A stretch of 39,299 nt of DNA from Chloroflexi bacterium GWB2_54_36. GTDB taxonomy: Bacteria > Chloroflexota > Anaerolineae > Anaerolineales > Anaerolineaceae. Below are positions 22,244 through 30,639 of the stretch, piece by piece. The notes beneath the pieces are model-generated. The model worked only from the letters and a program-made list of their open reading frames with translations, was not told the origin of the DNA and searched no databases. Position numbers and translations under genes: made by a program. Within the stretch, counting starts at the first letter, position 1. Each line of letters opens with the position of its first letter. The DNA is taken from NCBI GenBank assembly GCA_001796355.1, contig MGMG01000014.1:1-39299 (forward strand), in the 5' to 3' direction.

Positions 22244-22258
22244 TCTTTGCTCCTGCGT

Positions 22259-23407
22259 CTAGCGAACGCGGCGGCGTAAGAAAGCGGGGATGTCCAGGTC
22301 ATTGCGCATGGACGCCACTTCCATAACTTGCGATTCGGTTTGAAATCCCTCGACCGGCAGCGGCTGGCTGTTGGTTTCGTGAACCGGATTGGCCACCCGC
22401 CTCTGGAAAGACGAAACCTCGACCGGGGTTGCACCCAGTCCCGTCAGGATCATAATGACCTGGACGCGGTCGCCCATGCGCGAGTCGGTAATGACGCCGG
22501 GGATGATCTCAGCCTTATTGTTGGTCTTTTCCTGCAGGTCATTCAGGGCTTCAACCACCTCAGTAAAGGTCAGGTCTGCGCCGGCCGTAAAGTTGACGAG
22601 GATGCCGCTGGCATGTGCCAGGTTGATCGACTCAAGCAGCGGGTGGTTCAGCGCGTGTTCGATGGCTTTTTGGGCTTTTCGTTCGCCCTGGCCGATGCCG
22701 ATGGAGAGCAGTGAACCGCCGCCCGATTGCATGATGTTGCGAATATGCGAGAAATCCACGTTGATCAGGCCGGTTTCCGTGATTAATTCCGAAATGCCCT
22801 GGATTCCCTGGCGCAGTACGTCATCCGCCAGACGGAAAGCCATTTCCAACGGCAGGTCGCGCGGAGCAACCTTGAGCAGACGGTCGTTGGGGATAGTGAT
22901 CAGGGTGTCTGTGTAGGGGCGCAGCCTGGCTAAACCTTCGCGGGCGTTGACCTGGCGCTTGCCGATCTCGAACATGAACGGAGTGGTGACCACAGCCACA
23001 GTGACTGCCCCAAGCGAGCGCGCGACCCGCGCTGCTATGGAGATGGCGCCGGTACCGGTGCCGCCGCCCATCCCGGCGGTGAGGAAAACCATATCGGCAC
23101 CTTCCAGCGCCTGATTTAATTCGCGGTAACTCTCTTCGGCGGCTGCTTCGCCAACGCTTGGATTGCCGCCAGCGCCCAAACCGCGGGTAAGCTTGCTGCC
23201 CAACTGAATTTTTGTAGGCGCCAGACTGGTTTTGAGCGTCTGGGCGTCGGTGTTGGCAGCGATAAAATCGACGCCGGTCAGGCCTAGTTCAATCATACGG
23301 TTGACGGCGTTCATGCCGCCGCCGCCCAGGCCGATCACTTTCAGGACCGGTTTACCGGCGATAGCGGGGGTGTTTGACTGTGATGTACCGTTGATGGTCA
23401 TATTCAT
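22259..23407 (-). CDS. ftsZ: cell division protein FtsZ
   Basis: Tubulin-like GTPase that forms the cytokinetic ring. Tubulin signature GGGTGTG at 114-120; N-terminal VIGLGGGGMNAVNRMIE (24-40); the T7 loop NVDFSHIRNIM near 206-216. The length of 382 residues is typical. The extreme C-terminus LDIPAFLRRRVR is the conserved tail that docks FtsA, SepF or ZipA, so a membrane tether should exist. ATG 23407 has GAGGTG 5 nt upstream. No ftsA, ftsQ or mur genes lie nearby, unlike the usual dcw cluster; instead ftsZ is second in a six-gene operon with glycosidase-like proteins on both sides and two small genes. Confidence 0.97.
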   Translation of the reverse strand: MNMTINGTSQSNTPAIAGKPVLKVIGLGGGGMNAVNRMIELGLTGVDFIAANTDAQTLKTSLAPTKIQLGSKLTRGLGAGGNPSVGEAAAEESYRELNQALEGADMVFLTAGMGGGTGTGAISIAARVARSLGAVTVAVVTTPFMFEIGKRQVNAREGLARLRPYTDTLITIPNDRLLKVAPRDLPLEMAFRLADDVLRQGIQGISELITETGLINVDFSHIRNIMQSGGGSLLSIGIGQGERKAQKAIEHALNHPLLESINLAHASGILVNFTAGADLTFTEVVEALNDLQEKTNNKAEIIPGVITDSRMGDRVQVIMILTGLGATPVEVSSFQRRVANPVHETNSQPLPVEGFQTESQVMEVASMRNDLDIPAFLRRRVR

Positions 23408-23425
23408 GGATCACCTCTTTGAGGA

Positions 23426-24793
23426 CTACATTGCAAGATTTGTGCCATCATCGCCAATTTGCTCGACCTGGCAACCGGTACGGGTGAGACGAGTCAGGGT
23501 GTCAGCGGTGATATAGGGCGATTTGCCGACGATGGTAACTTTGCCCGCCAGCGCGGCTTCTTCGATGGAAAACCCGATGGTAGGGTGGTTCTGGTTAATA
23601 AAAGGCAGCAACCGCGCCAGCTGTGTTTCCCAGCTGCCGTGTTGGCAGTTTGCCAGCAGAATGTAATGCGAAATCGGGTGTTGAATGCGTTTGAAGACTG
23701 TGTCGTTGGATATGGTCGGGTTGACAAAGGCATCCGCGGCCGGGGGAGTGATGTTCTTTGCAATGGATTGGGTATGCGGCAACCGGGGGTTGCCTTCATG
23801 GAACCAGGCCTGCTCGCGGTATGGGCTATTCTTGTCCGCTGAAAGCAGCCAGAAATTGCAGGCTTCCACCTCTTCGGGCATATCCAGTTGCGGCGGAGGC
23901 AGCGTTTCGATGCCCTTTTCGACGACCAGCTCTTTGCCAGTGACCCAGGTGTACAGTTCTTTGATCACCGCAGCGTGTTCGCCGGTGGCCAACTCGCCGG
24001 GTTTGGTGCGGTCGGGGTGGGCAGGCAGGCCGGCCTGCAGCAGAAAAACCGGGCAAGGACGCTGTAAAACGGCGGCAGCAACCGCCTGATACCACTGGTA
24101 AATCCGAAAACCGCGCTGATCCTGCGATGAGGAGGGAGTAAAATACGGCCGCGTATCCGGCCAGTATTCCGGGCCGCCAGCCCCCCAATCGATCGAGCGG
24201 CGAAAGGTCCAGGCGTAGGCGCCCAGGGCCAATTTGCTGAGGACGTTGCTCATGCCGCGGCGTTCGATGGATTGAAGCGCATTGCGCAGGAAGGCGGTAT
24301 CCCAATAATCGCCGCCGGGTTCAAAGGCAGGCATCACCGGCACGGCATTGGCCCGTGCGACCAGGTCAGCCAGCGGCAGAAAGCGGTCGAGGAAGCGTTC
24401 CACCAAATCTTGCTGCGCCCAGCCGCCGGCCGGCCAGGACGAACGCAGGTTCGGCCGGTCATAGAACTGGATGTGCATGGCGCCCCAATGGATGTAGGAC
24501 TCGATCAATGGACGGATTTCTTCCATGGCGGGCGGCTTGCCAAGCGGCAGATTAAACTGGATAAATGGGTTGATTCCAGCCTGTTTCAGGGAGGTGATGA
24601 AACTCTCAGGGATCGCCCGTCCGGTATCGGAACGGATGACCAGCCAGTTGGCACCCAGCTCGACCAGGATGGGCAGCCAGAGTTGCAGGTCCCGCTCGGT
24701 GTAATGCAAGGTATCGGGAAAATAATGGAAACCAAGGCGGCCGGATTGAGTAAAAGGCTGCGAACTTGAATTGCGATTTTCCTGGTTGGTCAT
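23426..24793 (-). CDS. glycosidase-like TIM-barrel protein preceding ftsZ
   Basis: A 455-residue protein without signal peptide or membrane span. The barrel part includes GRLGFHYFPDTLHYTERDL, LVELGANWLVIRSDT and IHWGAMHIQFYDRPNLRSSW near 102-121. This last stretch matches the clan-A pattern I-x-W-NEP-N, with the acid/base Glu replaced by Arg (DRPN). VPVMPAFEPGGDYWD follows. The C-terminal 60 residues (HPTIGFSIEEAALAGKVTIV, then GKSPYITADTLTRLTR) look like a separate alpha/beta part. ATG 24793 has AGGGA upstream. The gap to ftsZ is 18 bp, so cotranscribed. Cytosolic location and lost catalytic residue suggest a ligand-binding or regulatory role in division; the substrate and function are unknown. 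Confidence 0.68.
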   Translation of the reverse strand: MTNQENRNSSSQPFTQSGRLGFHYFPDTLHYTERDLQLWLPILVELGANWLVIRSDTGRAIPESFITSLKQAGINPFIQFNLPLGKPPAMEEIRPLIESYIHWGAMHIQFYDRPNLRSSWPAGGWAQQDLVERFLDRFLPLADLVARANAVPVMPAFEPGGDYWDTAFLRNALQSIERRGMSNVLSKLALGAYAWTFRRSIDWGAGGPEYWPDTRPYFTPSSSQDQRGFRIYQWYQAVAAAVLQRPCPVFLLQAGLPAHPDRTKPGELATGEHAAVIKELYTWVTGKELVVEKGIETLPPPQLDMPEEVEACNFWLLSADKNSPYREQAWFHEGNPRLPHTQSIAKNITPPAADAFVNPTISNDTVFKRIQHPISHYILLANCQHGSWETQLARLLPFINQNHPTIGFSIEEAALAGKVTIVGKSPYITADTLTRLTRTGCQVEQIGDDGTNLAM

Positions 24794-24939
24794 TTTGTTC
24801 AGTCCCTGAAAAAATATTTACGATTAGTGTGTGTCGGTAATGTTACAAGAAACATGCCACTAACCAGAGCCAAACTTACAATCGGGGTAGCTGCATTGAA
24901 CGCCAGTGGCTGCCCTTCCACCTGGTCGGGGCACGAACC

Positions 24940-25229
24940 CCGCTGGCTGAGCTTGTCGAAGCCTGATGGTGCCCTTCGACAGGCTCAATCGCAGATTGTC
25001 CTGCGGACAGGGCGCGGTCGAAGCCTAAGCCTAAGGCTACCCTTCGGCAAGCTCAATCGCAGATTGTCCAGCAGACAGGGCACGAGAGCCCGTTGGCTGA
25101 GCTTGTCGAAGCCTGATGGCGCCCTTCGACAGGCTCAATCGCAGATTGTCCTGCGGACAGGGCGCGGTCGAAGCCTAAGGCTACCCTTCGACAAGCTCAA
25201 TCACAGATTGTCCTGCGGACAGGGTACAG
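24940..25229. repeat. tandem array of REP-like palindromic repeats (two 150 bp units)
   Basis: Two near-identical 140-150 bp units (24940-25089 and 25090-25229), each starting with CCGCTGGCTGAGCTTGTCGA and holding two copies of a 41 bp element that begins CCCTTCGACAGGCTCAATC and ends CTGCGGACAGGG (24972-25012, 25040-25080, 25122-25162, 25184-25224). The starting motif is the reverse complement of the element's first half, so hairpins can form. Unit 2 lacks a 6 bp CCTAAG. Intergenic, no gene. Flanks 24794-24939 and 25230-25330 show nothing further. Confidence 0.85.
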
Positions 25230-25332
25230 TTGCCTAGTGGCTGCCCGTAGGGCAGAATGAAATCATCTTTGGGGCAATTTTCCAAGGACCGATTTAGCTG
25301 CCTTCCCCCAACCGTACAGTAGGTTAACTGCA

Positions 25333-25350
25333 AGGATTCATGCGAATCCT
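25333..25350. promoter_or_regulatory. possible operator, inverted repeat AGGATTC-ATGC-GAATCCT
   Basis: Perfect 7 bp arms around 4 nt, ending 2 bp before the -10 box of the SDR gene, so it covers the -35/spacer region. A dimeric repressor bound here would block RNA polymerase. Confidence 0.45.
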
Positions 25351-25358
25351 GCTATAAT
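25351..25358 (+). promoter_or_regulatory. extended -10 promoter (TGCTATAAT) giving a near-leaderless mRNA
   Basis: TATAAT at 25353-25358 preceded by TGC (25350-25352). The ATG follows after 10 nt, so transcription probably begins 3-4 nt before the start codon. No Shine-Dalgarno sequence fits in that space. Confidence 0.65.
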
Positions 25359-25368
25359 TCACCCGTTT

Positions 25369-26292
25369 ATGATATTAGTTACCGGAGGAACGGGCTTTAT
25401 TGGCCGGACGCTGGTGCGTCACTTACTTTCCAGCGGCCAGGAAGTTCGCACATTACTCAGACCGTCTAAATCGTCTCCCAAATTGCCGCGGGGGATTCCT
25501 GTGGAGGCAGCGGTCTCCAGTATGCTCGATGAGCGTAGTTTACGCGCTGCTTTACGCGGCGTGGATACAATCTTTCATCTGGCCGGCAATGAGCGCCACA
25601 GCTCGCACGCCCGGCTGCAGGAAGTCGATATCCAAGGCACGCAGGCTCTGGTCAATGTGGCTGCCCAGGCCGGAGTGCAGCGCATCCTGTACATCAGCCA
25701 TCTCGGCGCTGACCAGAATTCAGCTTACCCATTGCTAAAAGCCAAGGGGTTGGCCGAGCACGCGATTATTCCATCCGGCGTGCCGTATACCATCTTCCGT
25801 TCAAGCGTCGTTTTTGGCCCAGGCGACCAGTTTACTACCGGTATTGCACGGCTACTGCGTTCCTGGCCTGGCCCTTTTTTGCTGCCAGGCGATGGCTCCG
25901 GGCTGGTGCAGCCGTTGTGGGTGGAGGATTTGGTCGCCAGTATGCTGATCGCCCTGGATACGCCTGCCATGATCAACCAGGTGATTTCCATCGGCGGCGG
26001 AGAGGCGATGACGTTCCGCCAGGTGGTTGAGATTATCATGGACAAAATTAAAGTGCGGCGGGTGCTAACCCCGTTTTCTCCGCCATACCTGCGCATGGGC
26101 AGTTTGATGCTCGAGCAATTCACCCGCTCGCCTATCTCAGTTTTTATGTTGGATTATTTAGCGGCCGACCGCACCACCAACCTGGATACCTTGCCGCGCT
26201 TGTTTGGCATTTTACCGGCTCGATTTCATTCGCAAATCAATTATCTGGTATATCGCAAAGGACAACACGCCCTGCAACAGGGGCTGAACTAA
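25369..26292 (+). CDS. NAD(P)-binding SDR-family protein (atypical SDR, NDUFA9/epimerase-like)
   Basis: Extended/atypical short-chain dehydrogenase fold of 307 residues. The N-terminal nucleotide loop is VTGGTGFIGRTLVRHLL (4-20, TGxxGxxG). HLAGNER near 71-77, RILYISHLGAD near 105-115, then a YTIFRSSVVFGPGDQF stretch near 143-158. The usual YxxxK catalytic pair is changed (Y-PLLKAKG near 121-128), as in NDUFA9/NmrA-like proteins that often bind NAD(P)H without a known reaction. ATG 25369 lies 10 nt after a perfect -10 box. Downstream GH57 begins 3 bp after the stop, so the two form an operon. Substrate unknown; sugar-nucleotide or quinone-related roles are both possible. Confidence 0.82.
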   Translation: MILVTGGTGFIGRTLVRHLLSSGQEVRTLLRPSKSSPKLPRGIPVEAAVSSMLDERSLRAALRGVDTIFHLAGNERHSSHARLQEVDIQGTQALVNVAAQAGVQRILYISHLGADQNSAYPLLKAKGLAEHAIIPSGVPYTIFRSSVVFGPGDQFTTGIARLLRSWPGPFLLPGDGSGLVQPLWVEDLVASMLIALDTPAMINQVISIGGGEAMTFRQVVEIIMDKIKVRRVLTPFSPPYLRMGSLMLEQFTRSPISVFMLDYLAADRTTNLDTLPRLFGILPARFHSQINYLVYRKGQHALQQGLN

Positions 26293-26295
26293 CTT

Positions 26296-27744
26296 ATGGG
26301 TAAACGCGCTGTAACCATTCATGGGCATTTCTACCAACCGGTCCGCGAGGACCCGAATACCGGCTTGATACCGCGTGAGGACGGCGCTTTCCCGTACCAC
26401 GATTGGAACGAACGGGTGCATGACCAGTGTTACCGGCCAAATGCCGATCAGGGGAATTTCGAATGGCTCAGCTTTGATATCGGGCCGACCCTGTTCAACT
26501 GGATGCTCTCCCACGATCCGATTACGGTTTCCAAGATCATCACCCAGGAGCGCAAGAATTTCCAGCGCCACGGGGTTGGCAATGGCATGGCGCAGCCATA
26601 CCACCATACCATCCTGCCATTGGCGGCGTTGCATGACAAAAAAACCCAGATCTTGTGGGGAATTGCCGATTTTGAACACCGCTTTGGACACCGCCCGAGT
26701 GGAATGTGGCTGCCCGAGGCAGCGGTGGACGAAGAGACGCTGCTGGTGGCGGCTGAAGCCGGAATCGAGTTCACCATCCTGGCGCCCTGGCAAGCCGATT
26801 CGGATGTGGTGGATGCCAACGTACCCTACTGGGTGGACTTACCCGGCGGTAAACGGATCGTGGTTTTTTTCTATGACGCAGAATTGAGCATGCGCGTCAG
26901 CTTTGACCCCTCTGCGACCTCCAATGCCGACCATTTCCTGCGGGATGTGCTGCAGCCGCGTTTCCAGTTCAATGGCACGCACCCGGACGCCAGGGAACTG
27001 GTCACGATTGCATCGGATGGCGAGCTGTACGGTCACCACCAGCAGTTCCGCGATAAATTCCTGTCCTATCTTTACCATTCACCTCAGAACAAGGATGTGG
27101 CCGAATATACCTACCCCGGTCTGTGGCTGAAGGCGCATCCGCCGGTAAAAACTGTAAAAATTCGCTCCAATACTTCCTGGTCCTGCCACCACGGCATTGC
27201 CCGTTGGAAGGAAGCCTGCCCATGCGGTCCCAGCGGTGATTGGAAATCCACCTTACGCCAGGCCATGGATCAGCTTAGCGCGCGACTGGACGATATCTAT
27301 CTCCAGGTGCTGCAGCCTTATTGCCTGGACCCGTGGCAGTTGCTCTATTCGTTCATCCAGGTGCTGCACGGAAAAATAGCGCTCAAGGAGCTGATCCAGT
27401 CGGCGTGTTCAGCGGACCTGGATGAAGAAACGCTGGTGCGCATTGACTATTTGCTGCGGGCGCAACTGAACAAACAGCGCATGTTCACCTCTTGCGGCTG
27501 GTTTTTCGACGATTTCGACCGCATCGAACCGCGCAACGTGGTCACTTACGCCGCCCAGGCAGTCTGGTGGACTAAAATGGCTGCCGGCGCCGACCTGATT
27601 TCGGAAGCGCAAGCCTTATTCGCAAAGACTAAATCCTGGCGCAGCGGTCTGCGTGCAGACACAGTTTTCGCAGCGCACATCGAACGGCTGCGTTTCAGCC
27701 AGATGGCGTTCCCGTTTATGGAAGAGGAAAGCGAGCGTTACTAA
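26296..27744 (+). CDS. glycoside hydrolase family 57 protein
   Basis: GH57 enzymes (alpha-amylase/4-alpha-glucanotransferase/branching type) act on alpha-glucans such as glycogen. The N-terminal ITIHGHFYQPVRE-like start (residues 6-18) with His pair, the WLPEAAVDEETL motif near 138-149 with nucleophile Glu141, and SDGELYGHH near 240-248 with Asp241/Glu243 are typical GH57 motifs. A C-terminal helical part (about 330-482) follows, as in the DUF3536-containing subfamily. 482 residues. ATG 26296, 3 bp after the SDR stop, with no strong Shine-Dalgarno sequence, so probably translated by coupling. Its stop codon directly abuts the mutS stop codon. No signal peptide, hence intracellular. Confidence 0.88.
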   Translation: MGKRAVTIHGHFYQPVREDPNTGLIPREDGAFPYHDWNERVHDQCYRPNADQGNFEWLSFDIGPTLFNWMLSHDPITVSKIITQERKNFQRHGVGNGMAQPYHHTILPLAALHDKKTQILWGIADFEHRFGHRPSGMWLPEAAVDEETLLVAAEAGIEFTILAPWQADSDVVDANVPYWVDLPGGKRIVVFFYDAELSMRVSFDPSATSNADHFLRDVLQPRFQFNGTHPDARELVTIASDGELYGHHQQFRDKFLSYLYHSPQNKDVAEYTYPGLWLKAHPPVKTVKIRSNTSWSCHHGIARWKEACPCGPSGDWKSTLRQAMDQLSARLDDIYLQVLQPYCLDPWQLLYSFIQVLHGKIALKELIQSACSADLDEETLVRIDYLLRAQLNKQRMFTSCGWFFDDFDRIEPRNVVTYAAQAVWWTKMAAGADLISEAQALFAKTKSWRSGLRADTVFAAHIERLRFSQMAFPFMEEESERY

Positions 27745-30315
27745 TCAGCTCCGCCGGATATACTTGTGCTGCCACTCATACAGCCGGTTGAGCGCTTCGA
27801 TGGGAGACAGGGCGTTGATGTCCAGTTCGTTCAACTCTTCCAGGATCGGGTTGGTCTCCGGGAAGAGCACCAACTGCTCCGGCAGGTTGGGGTCGATCTT
27901 GACCGCCTTGCCGGACGATGCTTCCAACTGGCGTAAAATCTCGCTAGCGCGCTGCACCACCGGCTGCGGCAAGCCGGCCAACTGCCCGACATGGATGCCG
28001 TACGAGCGGTCTGCGCCGCCCGCGACGATCTTGTGCAGGAAAACCACCTTGCCTTCGGATTCGGAAACGGCAACATTGTAGTTGCGCACGCCGGGCAGCA
28101 ACTCGCTCAATTGAGTCAATTCGTGGAAGTGAGTGGCAAATAATGTGCGCGCCCGCAGCCGGGGATGGTTGTGAATATATTCCACTACCGCCCAGGCAAT
28201 CGAAAGCCCGTCATAGGTACTGGTGCCGCGCCCGATCTCATCCAGGATGAGCAAACTGCGCGGGGTGGCGTGGTGCAGGATGTTGGAGGTCTCGATCATT
28301 TCGACCATGAAGGTCGATTGACCGGCGTGGATTTCGTCCTGCGCGCCGATGCGGGTGAAAATCCGGTCCACCAGCCCGATGGTTGCTGAACTGGCGGGCA
28401 CGTAGCTGCCAATTTGAGCCATCAGCACGATTAATGCCGCCTGGCGCAGGAATGTGGATTTACCGCTCATGTTGGGTCCGGTGATGATGCGCACGATCTC
28501 GCCATCCTCGAACAGCGCGTCGTTTGGCACAAAGCGTTCGCCGCGCAGCCCGCGCTCGACCACCGGATGGCGTCCGTCGCGAATGTCCAATATGGTCGAA
28601 TCGGTCAACGCAGGCCGGACGTAGCCTCCGTTCGCCGCCGTCTCCGCCAGCGAGGCATAGGTGTCCAGCTCTGCCAATGCCTGCGCCGTTCCCGTCAGCC
28701 GTCGGCTGGATGAAGCCAGCTGCCGGCTGACATCCTTGAACAGCCGCACCTCGATTTCACGGATGCGCTCTTCGGCGTTGAGCACCAGTGTCTCATACTC
28801 TTTCATCTCAGGCGTAATAAAACGCTCGGCGTTTACCAGGGTTTGCTTGCGGATGTAATCAGCCGGGGCCTGGCTGGCTGCGCCGCGCGAAATTTCGATG
28901 TAATAACCAAAGACTTTGTTGTAACCCACGCGCAGGGTCTTGATGCCCGTGCGCTCGCGTTCAGCATCTTCCAATTTGGCAATCCACTCGCGGGCATGTT
29001 CCGAGGAGGAAGTTACCTGATCCAACTCGGACGAAAAGCCCGGGCGAATGATACCCACATTCTGCAGCGTTGCGGGCGGGTCGTCGCTGATGGCGCTTTC
29101 CAGCAAGGTCAGTTCAGGTTCACACGGGTTGACCTGGCTGGCAATCTCCCCCAACGCTCCGGATAGACTGGCCAAAGATTGCTTGATGCCCGGCAGGGCT
29201 TTGAGCGTGGCGCGTAGAGCCACCAGTTCCCGCGGCCCAGCGCTGCCCTGAATGACGCGCGCCGTGATGCGTTCCAGATCAGCTAGCGGCTTTAATTGGC
29301 TGCGCAGTTCTGCGCGCTGCAACCCGTTTTCGAGCAACTGGCGGACGCATTCCTGTCGGCTGTTGATCGCTTCCAAATTGAGCAGCGGTTTGCTGACCCA
29401 CTGGCGCATCAGGCGCTTGCCCATTGGCGTGACAGAGTGGTCGAGCACGCTCAATAACGACCCCTCGGTTTCGCCGCTGCGAATGGTCTCCGTCAGTTCG
29501 AGGTTGCGGCGCGTGGAAGCATCCAGCACCATGAAGTCATTCAGGGTATAGGTTGCCAGACTGGTCAACAGCTTGAGCGCGTCTTTCTGGTTTTCCTGCA
29601 GGTAGTGCAGGATCGCGCCGGCAGCCCGCACCGCCAGCGGCTTGCCGCGCAGCCCAAACCCGTCCAACGACCCGGCGGAAAAATGGTGCAGCAGTATTTC
29701 CTGACTGCGGCCGGGCTCGAAGCGCCAGGCGGGCAGTTTGGTCAGATGTCCTGCCCAGCCGTTCGCCAGTTCCAGCGTGTCCGGGTGGAGAATTTCAGCC
29801 GGCTGTAAGCGCATCAGCTCTGAGCGCACCGCGGTTAGAATGTCGCTGCTTTCCAATTCGGTGGTGTAGAACTCGCCGGTTGTGATGTCGGCGTAAGCCA
29901 CCCCGGCGCGGGCTTCATCGGTAACCACGGCTGCCAGGTAATTGTTATGATCGCCCTTGAGCAGCGCCGGTTCGATCACCGTCCCCGGCGTAACCACCCG
30001 CACCACCTGGCGCGCGAACAACCCGCGTTCAGGCTGCTCACCGACCTGCTCGCAGATGGCAACGTGGAAGCCTTTGTCGATCAGGCGCGCCAGGTAATTT
30101 TCAACCGCATGGTAAGGGATGCCCGCCATCGGAATGCGCATGCCCTTGGCGACATTGCGCGAGGTGAGCACAATATCCAATTCGCGCGAGGTTGTCTCGG
30201 CATCCTCGTCGAAGGTCTCGTAAAAATCGCCCAGGCGAAAGAAAACAATGGTGTCAGGGTACTGGCGCTTGATTTCAAGGTACTGCTGCCGAATGGGTGT
30301 GACGTCTTCTGCCAT
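27745..30315 (-). CDS. mutS: DNA mismatch repair protein MutS
   Basis: Recognises mismatches and recruits MutL. The 856-residue length fits MutS1. The mismatch-wedge FYE lies at residues 31-33 (RLGDFYETF); connector and lever/clamp domains follow; the ATPase has Walker A GPNMSGKST near 614-622, Walker B with LLILDEIGRGTSTYDG, and LFATHFHEL. Start ATG 30315 lies only 6 nt after a TAGAAT box, so the mRNA may be leaderless; no Shine-Dalgarno sequence is seen. The stop (27747-27745) directly touches the GH57 stop on the other strand, so no room remains for a terminator between them. mutL is not in the window. Confidence 0.97.
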   Translation of the reverse strand: MAEDVTPIRQQYLEIKRQYPDTIVFFRLGDFYETFDEDAETTSRELDIVLTSRNVAKGMRIPMAGIPYHAVENYLARLIDKGFHVAICEQVGEQPERGLFARQVVRVVTPGTVIEPALLKGDHNNYLAAVVTDEARAGVAYADITTGEFYTTELESSDILTAVRSELMRLQPAEILHPDTLELANGWAGHLTKLPAWRFEPGRSQEILLHHFSAGSLDGFGLRGKPLAVRAAGAILHYLQENQKDALKLLTSLATYTLNDFMVLDASTRRNLELTETIRSGETEGSLLSVLDHSVTPMGKRLMRQWVSKPLLNLEAINSRQECVRQLLENGLQRAELRSQLKPLADLERITARVIQGSAGPRELVALRATLKALPGIKQSLASLSGALGEIASQVNPCEPELTLLESAISDDPPATLQNVGIIRPGFSSELDQVTSSSEHAREWIAKLEDAERERTGIKTLRVGYNKVFGYYIEISRGAASQAPADYIRKQTLVNAERFITPEMKEYETLVLNAEERIREIEVRLFKDVSRQLASSSRRLTGTAQALAELDTYASLAETAANGGYVRPALTDSTILDIRDGRHPVVERGLRGERFVPNDALFEDGEIVRIITGPNMSGKSTFLRQAALIVLMAQIGSYVPASSATIGLVDRIFTRIGAQDEIHAGQSTFMVEMIETSNILHHATPRSLLILDEIGRGTSTYDGLSIAWAVVEYIHNHPRLRARTLFATHFHELTQLSELLPGVRNYNVAVSESEGKVVFLHKIVAGGADRSYGIHVGQLAGLPQPVVQRASEILRQLEASSGKAVKIDPNLPEQLVLFPETNPILEELNELDINALSPIEALNRLYEWQHKYIRRS

Positions 30316-30321
30316 GCTGAA

Positions 30322-30327
30322 ATTCTA
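30322..30327 (-). promoter_or_regulatory. -10 box TAGAAT 6 nt before the mutS start
   Basis: Minus strand TAGAAT (30327-30322) then TTCAGC and the ATG at 30315. Spacing matches the other leaderless candidates (30627, 32023, 32089). Confidence 0.5.
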
Positions 30328-30417
30328 CGAGGATGCCGGTAATTAGGCAAGGTTAATCCACGCCAGCTTTGCAACTCCAGGCGGGTTCTGACGTAAATAT
30401 AGGCAAAGGATAAATCA

Positions 30418-30606
30418 ATGAGCACTCACATGTTGCGCCGTTCGCGGATTAATCGAGTAGTCGCCGGGGTTTGCGGGGGACTGGGTGACTTTTTTGGCAT
30501 CAGCCCGGCCTGGTTCCGCCTGGGATTCTTACTCATGCTGCTGCCTGGCGGCATCCCGGGGATTCTCATTTACCTCATCTGCTGGATCATTATCCCGGAA
30601 GGGTGA
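30418..30606 (+). CDS. PspC-domain membrane protein
   Basis: 62 residues. The PspC signature is clear: LRRSRINRVVAGVCGGLGDF (6-25), then GISPAWFRLGFLLML and a hydrophobic end (GGIPGILIYLICWIIIPEG). PspC-type proteins sit in the inner membrane and in E. coli take part in the phage-shock envelope-stress response; single-domain versions occur in many bacteria with unknown roles. ATG 30418 with AAAGGA upstream; another ATG at 30430 is in frame. Divergent from mutS, followed 33 bp later by the 30640 gene, which has its own promoter. Confidence 0.9.
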   Translation: MSTHMLRRSRINRVVAGVCGGLGDFFGISPAWFRLGFLLMLLPGGIPGILIYLICWIIIPEG

Positions 30607-30626
30607 GCAAATAAGCTGAACTGGGA

Positions 30627-30632
30627 TATAAT
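30627..30632 (+). promoter_or_regulatory. -10 box TATAAT 7 nt before the 30640 start
   Basis: Perfect TATAAT, then CGCGCCC and the ATG. Predicted transcription start coincides with the start codon. Confidence 0.6.
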
Positions 30633-30639
30633 CGCGCCC

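Noticed and set aside
24940..25229. CRISPR array
   Set aside because: The sequences between repeated elements are themselves repeated, there are no unique spacers of constant length, and no cas genes.
24827..25237. 136-residue plus-strand ORF
   Set aside because: It is the translation of the tandem repeat array; internal protein repeats mirror the DNA units.
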